64,000 bases of DNA from Ursus arctos. Taxonomy: Eukaryota > Chordata > Mammalia > Carnivora > Ursidae. This document shows, piece by piece, positions 23,376 to 34,505 of this stretch. The notes under the pieces were generated by a model. That model searched no databases. It was not told where the DNA came from and saw only the letters and a program-made list of their open reading frames with translations. The DNA is taken from assembly GCF_023065955.2 (NCBI RefSeq), contig NW_026622963.1:10795001-10859000 (forward strand), in the 5' to 3' direction. The position numbers and the translations under genes were made by a program. Each line of letters starts with the position of its first letter. The first letter of the stretch is position 1.

Positions 23376-25017
23376 GAGCTGGCAGTGTGGCCACTGTGAT
23401 GAGGGTTCCCATAAATCCCATCCTTGGGGGTCCTCAGGGTGGAGGAACCCAGAGTAGGGCATGATTATACTTGCCTCTCAGCAAGTCAGGGAAGACTGCT
23501 CAGAGGAAGTGGCATTTGGGCTGGCCCTGGAAGACTGACCCGCCTTTCCACGTTTGAGGGTGAGGACAGTGGTGGATGGTTTTCTGGGGGAGGCAAGAAG
23601 GAGCCGTCCACAGAGGCATGACCAGCCTGGGGCCTTAGAGTTTCTAACTTACAATTCTTCCTTGCTTGACCGTATCAAGTCCCTGCTTATACCCTTCAGT
23701 GGCTCCCTGATGCCCTTGGCCTAAAGTCCCCACTCGCTTGGGAAGCTTCGGAGACCTGGCCTGTCGAGTCCCTGCCAGCTTCCGCACCCGGGCCTCCGCC
23801 CTTGCCCCAGGCCTCCAGCCTTGGTGAGTTTCTTTCTAATTCCGTACAGGCTGCTCCCTGATTTGACTCTGACCATGATAAAGCTTGACTCTGTGAGCAG
23901 ATAACCACCCCCTACTCCCCAGGGCCCGGTAGGCCCTATGTGATCGGCCTCCGACTCCCCCCAGAACTCGCCCCCTCTCTCAGAGTCCCAGACCCTTGAG
24001 TCCGCATGGGGCTCAAGTGTGCCCAACTGAAAGTAGCCATCAGGTGACATCCTGGTTTGCCTGGGACTAAGGCTTTTCCAGAAAACTTTTAATGCTGAAA
24101 CCGGGACAGTCCCAGACACATCCGAGTGATTGGTCACCCTCATTTACCCCCAGTCCCTGCTGCCAAGCCTGCCTGTTTTCTTTTTCTCACCAGTCTTCTG
24201 CCGGAAGATCAGCTTGTCCGGGTGCTTTTCCTCATTGATCAGCTGTCCCTGCCACTGGCCTTAAGCTGCCAGAGAGCAGAGCAGGTCCTGCAGGTCTGTC
24301 CAGCGCAAAACCCTTTGTGCCCAGAAGAATGCTGGTGCCAGGGTGTGCTCAGTTGGTTTGTTGAATAAATGAGCAAGGGGCGTGGACTTGGACCCGAGGA
24401 AGTCTCTTTTCTCTCTGGCCTGGGTTTCCTTTCTGTAGTGGGAGGGTGGGTTCTGGGTGTCTCAGGGAGGGCTCCAGGCCCAGGGCTCCCACGTGCAGCA
24501 GGTGGGAGAAAGAGGAGCAGAACCCAGCTCAGTGAGGGGCTGAGCTGCGCTGGGCCCCTGGGTCGGCAGAGCTGGCAGTGGCCAGGCAGTAGGTGGGGCA
24601 GCGGGCCTGGGAGAGAGCCAAGCGTCGCATCCCTCACCTTCCTAGATGTCGCACCATCACCTGAGGGCCATTTCTGGGCCAGGCAGTTGGTCCAGACCCA
24701 GGGTTGGAGGTGTCCAGAGTGATGGTGCTGACTGCCAAGCCCCGCTCCCCCCAGCCCTGGGAAACAGATGGCCTAAGCTTGGGCGGGCGGCAGAGACGGG
24801 GACTGGCATTTGTGTATGTGTGTGGTTTTTTAAAAATCTGACACATTTTTGTCACGTCTTGGTGCATCAGAACAGTAAAGGAGGCGGGAGTGTGAGAATG
24901 TTTTAACTCGCAACTTTGTAACAGCTCCAGTTTCTCCGGGCCTCCTCCCCCTCCCCCAGGCCCCCGCGGCGGAGCCTCAAAGCCCATCTGTTCCTGAATC
25001 CTTGCTCCCCCCCACCC

Positions 25018-25061
25018 ACATCCATCCATCTATCCATCCGTCTATCCATCCATCCATCCTT
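25018..25061. repeat. CATC/TATC tetranucleotide tract
   Basis: A mixture of atcc, atct and gtct tetramers. Confidence 0.9.
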
Positions 25062-27089
25062 CCTGTCAGCTGAGGGGAAGAGGGTGTCGGAGGAAGCAGC
25101 TGGAGACTCCGAAGAGGACCCTGGGCAGGGAGGCCGGGGACCTGTTTGGGGGCCTAAGCTTGACTCCAGACTTGCTGTGTGACCTTGTGTGGTTCCTGAC
25201 CCTCTCTGGGCCTCCCCCCCACCCATGTGTTCCTAAGGGGTCAGGTCCATCCCCTTTGGGGTTCCATGACTCTGACACTCATAGAGATGTCTGGGGAGAG
25301 GGATTCGAAATGGGAGAATACTAGAGGGATGAAGACAGAAGTTTGGGGTTCAGAGCATGCAGGGATAATGGCCCCAAGGTGGCAGAGAGAACCATACTCC
25401 TGACGCCAGACTCCGTATGTCCCAACCTCCACTCCTCTCAGGTTTGGGGCTTGGGTTCCTCACAACCTAATCCCCACTCCACCACGCCCACCCAGGGTGG
25501 TGCTTCAAAGGTGACCCAGGGCTGGCCAAGGTCTGGAGCAGCTGCTCCAGGGAGAAGCGGGATGGAGGGAGGAGGAGCCAGGTAGTAGTACCAGGAACCT
25601 AGGTGTCTCTCTACTGCCCTGCTGTGCTTGTCTGTCCTGCAGGGCCCTGGAAAAGGAAGCAGGGTGGGTGCCAGGTCCTAGAAGATTTGCTTCTCAGCCA
25701 CCAGCCCTGCTGTCCCCAAGCCTGCCTGGCACTGGCTTCCATTTCATTAGTCATGTACATGTCAAGTGGCCTGGAAAAGCAGGAGTGCCCACGGCAGACT
25801 GGTCGGAACTGCCCTGGGCACTGGGAACTGCCAGGAGTATGAAGGGGCAGTGCCCTGGGGTGGCTCCGTCGTGGCAAGGGCCCGAGCCTCATATCCTCAC
25901 TCCGCAGCTCAGAGACCGGGGCTGCTGGTCACCTGCGCTGTCTGCGGCTTGCGGTGACGTGGGGCAGGTAGCTGGTGTGCCACTGCCAGGGGCAAAGAGA
26001 AGCTGCCCAGCTCCATCCTGTACCCTGCATCCCTCCACACCTAACACAGAGCTCCCAAAGTCCAGGGCATGTGTCAGGGAGCAAAGGCAGAGGAGTTGTC
26101 ATTGCCTGTCCTGTGGTCCCTGTTCCCCTTCCCCCCATCAAAGGCTGTGCCAGATCACTGCTGACCACAGAAAGCCCCCACCCCCACCCCGGGTCAGTGC
26201 TCAGGCAACTCCTGAATATTGCCCCCACCTCTCTGCTCCTTGGGGAGGTCCTGGGCCAGCTGGACAGCCAGCCCCCCCACCACAAGAGTCCCTGCAGGAG
26301 ATGGGCCCTTTTGCTTAGGATGGTGGGCTCTGGCGAGGGCAGGCAGCAGCCAAGTAAACCAGCATCACCCCTTTGCTGCCCAGACCCCGGACCCCAGGGC
26401 CCAGCTGAGTCAGTGCCATTTGAAGCTCACCATATGGGCGCGGGGTGGGTGCAGGGGGAGGAGCTGGGGTTGCCATGAGAACCCGCACGCTGGCATTTCC
26501 TCTTTTGGGGAAGCTGAACCATACTTCGCAGGCGGTGTAGGCTTCTGAATCCCATTTCTCTGTGTTTTTTAGGAAGGGAAAAAGGGCAGGGGAAGGGGGT
26601 GGAAAAGACAAGGAGGGAGAGAGAGTGAGGCAGAGGGGAGTGATGGGGGCTCTCTGGCGCTCGTGGGGGTTGATCGGGGACCTGTGTTCCCTAGAGCTGA
26701 GCCCAGGGCCAAAGTGGGGGCCTGGTGTCCCCTCTGACCCCTTGCCCAAGCCTTTGGTAAACCTTTGCCTTTCATCACACAACCCTGCGCCCTGCCGGAG
26801 GTTTCTAGCCAACTTGTTGGCCCCTTTCCAGGTTCTTATCCTCATCTCTGTCCCCTGAGTGCCCACTCTGTGGGTAGCAACACTGGGGCAGAGGAGGTCA
26901 GAGGCAGGCGTCTGTTCTAACCTGAGAGCACCACAGACTGCTTGGGCTTTAGTAGCTCGGCAGTGGGATTCCGCACATGGAAGGCTGCCTGGAGAACAGC
27001 GAATCATGCAGGGGTGGGGCTTGGGGGATGCAGGGAGCTGAAAGGAGAGGGCTGTTTCCACCCATCCATCTGGTAAGGGATGGGGGGTG

Positions 27090-27290
27090 GATATGCTAAG
27101 AATACAGGCTCTGGGGGCAGACGGATCTGGGAGTGAATCTGGCCCCGTCTCTTCATACCTGTGGCACCCTCTGGCAAACGAGGCTCCTCAAGCCTCCGTT
27201 TCCTCGTTCTGTAAAATGGGGAGATAGCACCTACCTGCAGGTTTCCTGCGGTGCTCACCACCGTGGAGGGGCGCCCACCCTGAGCACAGG
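27090..27290 (+). mobile_element. MIR SINE
   Basis: MIR text with aatacaggctctgggggcag, agcctccgtttcctcgttct and gtaaaatggggagatagcac. Confidence 0.7.
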
Positions 27291-27559
27291 TGTGTCGGGG
27301 GGACCCAGCATGGCCGTGTTCTGGGGAGGCGGCATTGTAGAGAGGCGCTGTCCAGACAGGGAAGAAGAGTGGGTGGTAACTTGGGGGCTGGGGGTCTAGG
27401 GGCAGAACCAGGCTCCAGGCAGGCCCAGGCCACGGGGGCAGCCCTAAAACAGAACGGCCACCTCTGCTGAACTCCAGCTTTCCCCAGCTCCTCTGCCTGG
27501 AAGCTTTGCCGGCCGTGGCTGGGGCAGCCAGCCTTCCTTCTTGGGAAGTCCCCTCCAGA

Positions 27560-27695
27560 CCCTTGGAAAACGAGGCTACTGAGTGAGACTAGCACTGTGA
27601 CTCCAGCCAGAACTTCCTGATGTGTGACCATGGGCAAGCCCCTGCTCCCCGGACGGCCCTTTCCCGACTATAAATAGGGGTATAGACTGCTATGC
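27560..27695 (+). mobile_element. MIR SINE fragment
   Basis: MIR text with gatgtgtgaccatgggcaag and ccgactataaataggggtat. Confidence 0.55.
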
Positions 27696-27879
27696 TTCCC
27701 TCTTCCAGGGGCTGAGGAGGGCCCCAGGAGGTGAGGGGCAGGCTTCCTTTAGGATGTGTCTAGAGAAAACTGGAGGCAAGTCTGGCTTTATTCCCATACC
27801 CCCTGGGGGCAGGGGGGTGCAGGTGGGGGGCGGGGACACCTCGGCTCTGGGCGCTGCCCCCAGCGATAATGGAGCCCAA

Positions 27880-28060
27880 GCTTCAAGCCCTCCTAGGCAC
27901 CAAGGTCTTTACATCGCGCGTCATTCTTCCGGTAACTCGGGAAGTAGCATTATTCCCACCGACACCTGAGAAGACCGAGGGTCAGGGAAGGAGAGTAACT
28001 TGTCCCAGGTTGCCCAGCTAGGGCAGCAGCGCCGGGATGAGAGCCCCGGTCTGCCTAGCT
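27880..28060 (-). mobile_element. MIR SINE, antisense
   Basis: Reversed MIR text with agtagcattattcccaccga, gagagtaacttgtcccaggt and tgcccagctagggcagcagc. Confidence 0.65.
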
Positions 28061-28289
28061 CTGGAACCCTATCCATGGCCCCTCTAGGCCCCTGTCCTCC
28101 AGCCCTCCCAGACCAAGGCCCCAGTCTGGCCTCCCCGATGGGCCACTGCGTGGGGTTGCAGGGACACTGCACTCGGCAAAGACAGGAAAACGAGGAGGAG
28201 CGGACGCTAAGCAGCAGAGCCCAGTCCCCAACGGCTGCAGTCTGGCCACACCTAGCCGGCCAGGGCAGCCCCAGGCGCCCGGCTCAGGA

Positions 28290-28440
28290 AGAGCACAGTC
28301 TAGCAGTCAAGCATCTGGAGACCGACTCTGAACTTTGCTGCTAATTCACTCTGCTTCCCCAGCAGGTTAACTGAACCCCTCTGAGCCTCCCTTTCCTCAT
28401 CCAGAAAACAGAGAATGGAGTGGCATCGTATCCGTCAGAC
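28290..28440 (+). mobile_element. MIR SINE
   Basis: MIR text with cacagtctagcagtcaagca, ctgaacccctctgagcctcc and ctttcctcatccagaaaa. Confidence 0.65.
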
Positions 28441-30120
28441 TAAGTAGGTTTTGCTGTAATAATAACCTAAAAAATCTCGGAGATTTAAAACGGCTTCAGT
28501 GCATTTTTTGCCCCGATGGCCACTGGGGGAGGGTCCGTCTGTTCTTCCTTGTCACTTTGGACCCCAGACTGCGGAGCTGCCACCTCTCAACCCAAATACT
28601 GTAGTAGCAAGAAGAGGCCTGGCCACGGCTACACGGGCTCTTAAAGCTCTCTCTTACAAGTGATGTGGGTCACTTTCACCAACAGTTCATTGGCCAAAGC
28701 AAGTCATGTGGCATGCCCAACCTCCAGGGGGACGGGGAAGCACAGTCCCTTACCACCTGCCTGAGAGCGAGAAAACTGGGATCTCAGCAAACTTTCCTTC
28801 CTGGTGACCACAGGCCCCTGCCCCACAGGGATGCCATGAGCATACAGTGTGCTGAGGGGAATGGGGACCCTGGCACACAGAAGGCACCAAATAAATGTTC
28901 AGCTGTCTTCCCCATCACTCCCAGGTCCCAGGAGATCTATGCCCTGGTTTCTCTCCTGGCTGTCTCCCTGAATGGGTCCTTAGAGCTGATGGATAGTCCC
29001 CACCTTGCTGTTGAAGACCTCAGCTTCTGGGACAGAGAAGGGCGGTACACGGCAAGGTGGCAGCAGAGCCAGGATGGGCAGACAGATTCCCTCACCCCCA
29101 GCTGAGCTCCCCCTCCCAGTGCTGCTTTTAACAAATGGAAAAAAAGCAGCAGATACCAGTAATACCTTGACTTTATTAAGGGCTTCATAAGACCCAGATC
29201 AAATTACATCTCCTGCAATCGAACAGTAAATTCAATTCTGTTCAACAAATGTTCTGTTCTACACCAAGAGGGCCCGGGGTGGTCTGGGTGGCCCATCAGG
29301 CTGGGACCCCGCCTCTCACTCAACACCTTCCCGCATCCCTCTGGAAGATGCCATCCTCTCTGGCTGGAAACTGCAAGTCTGCCCTAGAGTCCAAGATGAA
29401 CCCAAGATGAGTGAGCAAGGCCTGGGGAGGGGGAGAGAGTAAGGGACAGTGGGCAGGGACAGTGACTTAGGACTTGGGTCACTTGAGTCCACAGCCACAC
29501 AAGGCTGTGTGTCCTTGGGCAAGTCCCTATCCCTCTTTGGCTTTCAGTCTCCCCCCACTAAGAGATTGGCCTAGGTCCTCATCTCCAACCCTAACATAAG
29601 GGTTCTGAGAGCTTCTTTACCCGCCACCGAATTTCCCCTTCCCAAAGTGAGGTGGCTAGTATGGGAGAGAGGGCCTTATCCATCTACCATCCCTTGCTCT
29701 CCACTCAAGCCTGCCTGTCAGACCCCGCCCTCACCTGCAGCAGCTCATAGTCAGAGGAGACGGACTGGTGCCAGGCAAAGACCAGGTGGTGTGACGAGGC
29801 ACCCTCCCTCCAAGGAGGTTCACTGGTCAGCAGCCATGGCACAAACCAGACAGGCTATAGGTTGAGCCCAATTTCCCATCTTTTGGTCCCACCATTGACC
29901 ACCACTGAGCTGGAGAAATCTGGGAGGACTCCCTGGTGAGGGAGGAATTGGAGCTAGACCCCGAACCACATGACTGGGCCAGGATGGGGAGCAGGTTGTG
30001 GGTGGAGAACAGCAGGAGCAATGGCTTGGAGGCAGGGTGTGTCTGGAGTGGGTATGAGTGACAGACGTGACCTGGAGGATATACTGACGTGGGGAAATGT
30101 GATTTCCATGTTCTAGTAGC

Positions 30121-30187
30121 AACACACACACACGCACACGCACACACACACACACACACACGCATGCGCGTGCACACACACACACAC
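30121..30187. repeat. Compound AC microsatellite with CG-containing centre
   Basis: AC runs interrupted by cgcacacgc and gcatgcgcgtgc. The alternating purine-pyrimidine pattern runs for about 65 bp. Confidence 0.95.
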
Positions 30188-30384
30188 GGTTTTTCCAGCT
30201 GCAGCCGCAGGCAAGAGATGTTGGGATTGTTCAGGAGGACAGAAGAGCTGTCAGCCCGGATTTCCTAGTGTGGAGAAAGGATGTTGCTGAAAGGTCCAGG
30301 GAGGCTTCTGAGCCCCCTACCCCCAGGAACTGTGGGAAGGGACCTCTCTCCCCAGCGAATCAATAACAGCAAGAAGAACAGTAG

Positions 30385-30500
30385 TAACTCTTTTTGGCAC
30401 TTTACCATTAATGAAGCACTTTTGTATCTGTCGTCTTGTTGCATCCTCACAACAGCCCTGGGAGGGCGGCTCTGTCCCACTGATTCCCTGATTCACAGAG
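30385..30500 (-). mobile_element. MIR/L2-type fragment, antisense
   Basis: Text with cactttaccattaatgaagc, catcctcacaacagccctgg and ttcacagagaaggcaagatt fits a reversed MIR remnant. Confidence 0.5.
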
Positions 30501-31170
30501 AAGGCAAGATTCACCCAAAGCCGGTGGGTCCGTGACATCCGCTCACACCATCTGACTCCACTGTGTATCCTGCCTGCTTTTCAGGAGCCCCGTGGCCTTC
30601 ATCAAGGGGACGTCTCCTTGGCAAATAGGTGGAGCAGGGTTCCGGCCCGAATGGCAAGCGATGCTCTGTGGCTTCCCTTGAGTTCTCGAGTTTGAGACGT
30701 TCCCCAAGGCCACCCTTGCTCAGCCTTCAGTCCAGGCTCCCCGAGACCCAGAGACCCCACGCCCCCACATTCCTGCAGGGCGTCTTTGCCCGAAAGTAAG
30801 AGTGTGGCGGTTCACTGGGGCAAGCGGCCGGCTGTGGCCCTGCCCCCCAGGCTGTAGGTCCTCTTGCTGGCAATGCTCGTCCGTCAGGGGCCCCCGAGTC
30901 TGTGCTTGCTCTGTATCTGAAGCTGCTGAGCTGTCGAGAAGTCGGCTTCAAGCGGGGAGACTAGCGCGGGCTCCGGGGTCACTGCTCATTAAGTCAGAGC
31001 ACGACTTAGAGAGATCTGAACACCTAGGCACGATGTGGTCCTTTCTTGGTAGAAATTGACTGTTATCAGTCACTACTTGATACAAATTTGGGCTTTTATC
31101 GTTTGGCCTTAAGAAGGAACTGTTAGCACATTTTCCAGATAGGGGTTGCCGGAAGCTCTGGGCGCCGCCT

Positions 31171-31183
31171 CCCCCCCCCCCCC
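31171..31183. repeat. Poly-C run
   Basis: Thirteen consecutive C bases; read length here may be unreliable. Confidence 0.9.
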
Positions 31184-31253
31184 ATGAAGATTGCTGTGGC
31201 TTCTAGGTCTAGCCACTCCCTCATTTGCATTTTTAGGTCAGTTTGGTTTCTTT

Positions 31254-31365
31254 TCTTTTTTTTTTTTTAAGTAATTTCTACAGCCAACGTGGGGCTTGAA
31301 CCCATGACCCCAAGATCGCGAGTCAAGCACGCTCTACCAACCGAGCCAGGCAGACTCTCTGGTGG
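31254..31365 (-). mobile_element. Short older-type CAN-SINE, antisense, 13 bp target-site duplication
   Basis: On the minus strand a tRNA-Lys-like body is visible, with a near-intact A box (ggttggtagagcg) and B box (gggttcaagcccc). It ends with a short 3' segment (tgtagaaattactt) and a poly-A tail, seen here as the T run. The copies of gtttggtttcttt at 31241-31253 and 31366-31378 are the target-site duplication. The tail and duplication show it is a SINE rather than a tRNA gene. Confidence 0.9.
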
Positions 31366-32152
31366 GTTTGGTTTCTTTAGCGGATGAGCTCTTTGAATAC
31401 CAGCCTGCAGATGATCAGAGAGAAGTGTCTCCTTAGAGTTTCTGTGTAGCTTTCTAAACACTATTCATTCAGTCTTCTGTCATCCATTCATGTATTCAAA
31501 AAGTCTGTCTTGAGTGTCAGGCACTAGGGTTACACAGTGAAAGAGGGGGTGAGCTCCCAGCTCTCTTTCCACAAATGGAGGACTCTGTTTTCCCCCCAGT
31601 TCAGTTTTCCATCAAAAGTGGCCTCCGTGTGTGGACCCAGATGCATGAGTCGGCCATAGCTACTTTTTTCCAGGTGGTATTTTCCTTCTCCGTGTTCCTG
31701 TCCTGCCTGACCCCTGCCTTTGAAGCCCCCCAGTGAGGCCAGATTCAGTCTAGACTCAGCCTCTAAAATGTCTACTCGCACTCTGTTAACACGGACGCGG
31801 GGCAGTGTGGGAGCACGCAGACCCTCCTACCACTGGCCCCCCTCCCAGTCCTCACCCAGCTGTCTGTGTGACCATGTGTGGCCTCTGCCCTCCGGGCCCA
31901 CCCTGCGGGATTTGCTTGCTTTCTCCGACAACCCCCCAGCCCTTCCTCTCATCCCTTCACCGCCCGAGACGTCTCCATGTTCAGTTGCGGCTGCCAGGCC
32001 CCACCTGGCCTGCCCCGCCTCCAGGCAACTCCGGTCTGTCCTCTCCCTGTCGTGATGGCTTCCAGGGCAGGAGGAGCTGGTGACCCAGGACCAGACCCTG
32101 TGGGGCCTGCAGCGCTGACTGGCCCTGCTCCACCCAGAGCTGCAGGGCTGGC

Positions 32153-32165
32153 CGCCCCCTGCTGG
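32153..32165 (-). promoter_or_regulatory. CTCF-type motif next to an RFX-like X-box
   Basis: The minus strand reads CCAGCAGGGGGCG, a canonical CTCF core. It lies nine bases from the palindromic gttgctatggcgac at 32175-32188, which resembles the RFX X-box consensus GTTGCCATGGCAAC. Confidence 0.5.
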
Positions 32166-32174
32166 CTGCCCAGG

Positions 32175-32188
32175 GTTGCTATGGCGAC
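32175..32188. promoter_or_regulatory. RFX X-box-like palindrome
   Basis: GTTGCTATGGCGAC is an imperfect palindrome matching the X-box (GTNRCC, short spacer, RGYAAC) at most positions. RFX factors control ciliary and neural genes, so a role in this locus is plausible but inferred. Confidence 0.4.
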
Positions 32189-32639
32189 CCTCGCCCGGTT
32201 TCCCTGCGTGGAGACCATGGGAAAATAACAGCGAAGACTGTTTTATTCTGTGTCCCACCTGGGAGCCATTTAATCCTCCCGACTCCTTTTGACACGTAAT
32301 AATTTTTTTTCACTTTCAAGATTATCCTGAAATCTCACTTCCTCCTCTTCCCCCTCACTTCTGTCCTCCGAGGCAGTCGCCGAGAGCCTCGGGTCTCCTG
32401 TCACATCCGTGCACATGCTGTGCCCATGCTTACATGCCATGTAGACATCAAATTGGCTTCCCTGTGATTGTCACTGGACAGCAAAGCCTCAGGGGCCAGG
32501 AGCTCTGTACCCCTTGGCCTCAGGAATCAAGGTCAGGGTCAGGATCAGGCCAGGTCATCCTGTGATTAGAATTGCTATTTAATGTTCTCTCTGCAACAGC
32601 GATCAACATGGAATAAAACCCAGCCTTGGAATGAGAATG

Positions 32640-32950
32640 GAGATAAACACAGGGTGAAGTCTTGGCTCTCCCACTTTCCAGTCAGCTAGAGTGGGGGGAG
32701 GGGTGCGCCTGGCAGAATGGCCACATTCATGGTGGTGTGGGTGGCATTCCAGCTCTCCTGGCCCAGGTGTGTGGCCTGGCGCTAGTGGCTGCCTTTCTGT
32801 GAGCCTCAGTTTCCCCCTCTGTAAAACAGGGCCGGTGATGTGTCTGCTGCAGAAGGTTCCTTGCATGTCAAGTGTCCAGCACAGTGCCTGGTACCCAGCA
32901 AGTGCTCCTTAAATGCTAGCTCTATGGCTAATGTTAATATTGTAATTATT
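32640..32950 (+). mobile_element. MIR SINE
   Basis: MIR text with gcctcagtttccccctctg, taaaacagggccggtgatg and agcacagtgcctggtaccc, ending in caagtgctccttaaatgct. The first part is more diverged. Confidence 0.7.
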
Positions 32951-34284
32951 ATCGTGTCTGGGTGATCTTGGGGCTCAGTCTCCTCACCTGTAAAATGGGG
33001 CTAATGATGCTACCGGGGGCCCCAGCTGCCACCTGATACCAAAGTCCTCCCAGCTTCCCATCCCCTCTCCCCAACCGCTGTCCATTGGCCTTGTCTTTCC
33101 TCGATATCCTAGAACAGAGAGAGGGAGGGAAGAAGGAATTAAGGAAATAAATCGCTCGCTGTCCATCCATCAGTTAGCAATGGTGGTGTCAGTTTTCATA
33201 GAGAAGGGGAATCTGCAAAGTAGTCAAAAAAATATTTCCTCTGTGACTCCAGCAGCCCAGCTGTTCCCTTTCAGGAAAAGTGCTGAAGGCTGAAAATAAA
33301 ATCAAGGAACAATGATAGGAAGACACAAGGAAGGAAGGGTGGGGTGTAGAGAGGAGGGGCAAAGCAGACGGGGAAGAGAAAGGCACGGGGCGTGGCAGCA
33401 GAGAGGATCCCCAGGTGTTACCAGCCCTGTCCTGGGCTTGCAGCATTCAGCAAGGCTGCCATTGACCCAGAGACTGCCCTGAGCCACCAGCCGCTGCTCG
33501 CCCGCCAGAACCGGCGTTCAGAGGCAGTGCTGATGAAAGAAGCCATCTGTGAGAGTTAACATTGGGTGCATTTGTGACTCTTCCTGGCTCAGTCTCAGGG
33601 AGGACAACAGGCCCCTGGGCCCTATAGGAGGCATCTCAGCAACGGGTTAAACACTGGCCTCGTGCTGGGGAGGGAGACCTTGGAGAGGAATTTCCGGGCT
33701 CCCACTTGGCCTCTGGCATAAACTGATGCTGACTCCATGCTGGACAGCTGTGGCCACTCCATGGGCCTTGTATGGGCCCCATGCTGTCCAGCCTCTGCAC
33801 CTTGTACCTTCTGTTCCTTCCTCCTAGAAGGTCTGTTCCCCTCTCTGCATGTCAGGACTTTACCACTCCTGAAAGACCGCCTGCTCCAGGGAGCCCCCTG
33901 GCATTCCCACCCCCCAGGGTTCCTCTCTTCTCCCTTCCTGCTCTGATGACTACTCACCTTATGTCAGACCCTCTTATAAGCTGGGCCTGCTTCTCCGCTG
34001 ACCTGTGCTATGGCAGATGGACCAGATCCCTTTCAGCCCTGGCTTTCTAGTGCCTTCTGTCAGGGGCAGGACAGCCTGGGAACCATAACAGGGCCTGGTC
34101 TGAGAGCCTCCAGGGGCCTTGGGTTTTCCGCAGGCCATTCGTCCATCCCTAGACTCCCACCAGGGAAACGGCCCCTTGGCTTCAGCATCAGCACCTATAA
34201 AATAGGCGGTTAGACTCTAAGTTCTAAGCCCCCTGCCATACACCCAACCAGCTGGGGCCCTCCCTGCACCTTCACACTCTTCAG

Positions 34285-34505
34285 CTAGAATGTACCCAGG
34301 GTGCCAGTCCCAGCTTTGCCACTGACTTCTCTGTGACCCTGGGTGAGTCACTGTGCCTCTCTGCACCTCTGTTCCCTCACCTGTGAAATGGGACACTAAC
34401 AGAGCCTTGTTCGTTTTGCTATTGAGAGTAGGGAACAAGTTCCTGCCTAGAGTATGGGAGGGCCCTGGTGCCTGGTACACAGTAAATGCTTAGGATGTGT
34501 TAGGC
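34285..34505 (+). mobile_element. MIR SINE
   Basis: MIR text with ccagctttgccactgacttc, tgtgaccctgggtgagtcac, ccctcacctgtgaaatggg and ggtgcctggtacacagtaaa. Confidence 0.75.

Larger units (their letters stand above)
20470..29100. other. No gene seen
   Basis: Unique DNA with several MIR fragments. A stretch at 21215-21570 carries a tandem E-box pair (catctg at 21521 and 21528). A tetranucleotide tract lies at 25018. Confidence 0.5.

Noticed and set aside
26315..27061. 248-codon frame on the minus strand
   Set aside because: Long by chance in GC-rich DNA. The peptide has no recognisable domain and there is no CpG island or splice context.
31254..31365. tRNA-Lys gene on the minus strand
   Set aside because: The poly-A tail, CAN-SINE 3' segment and flanking 13 bp duplication identify a SINE.
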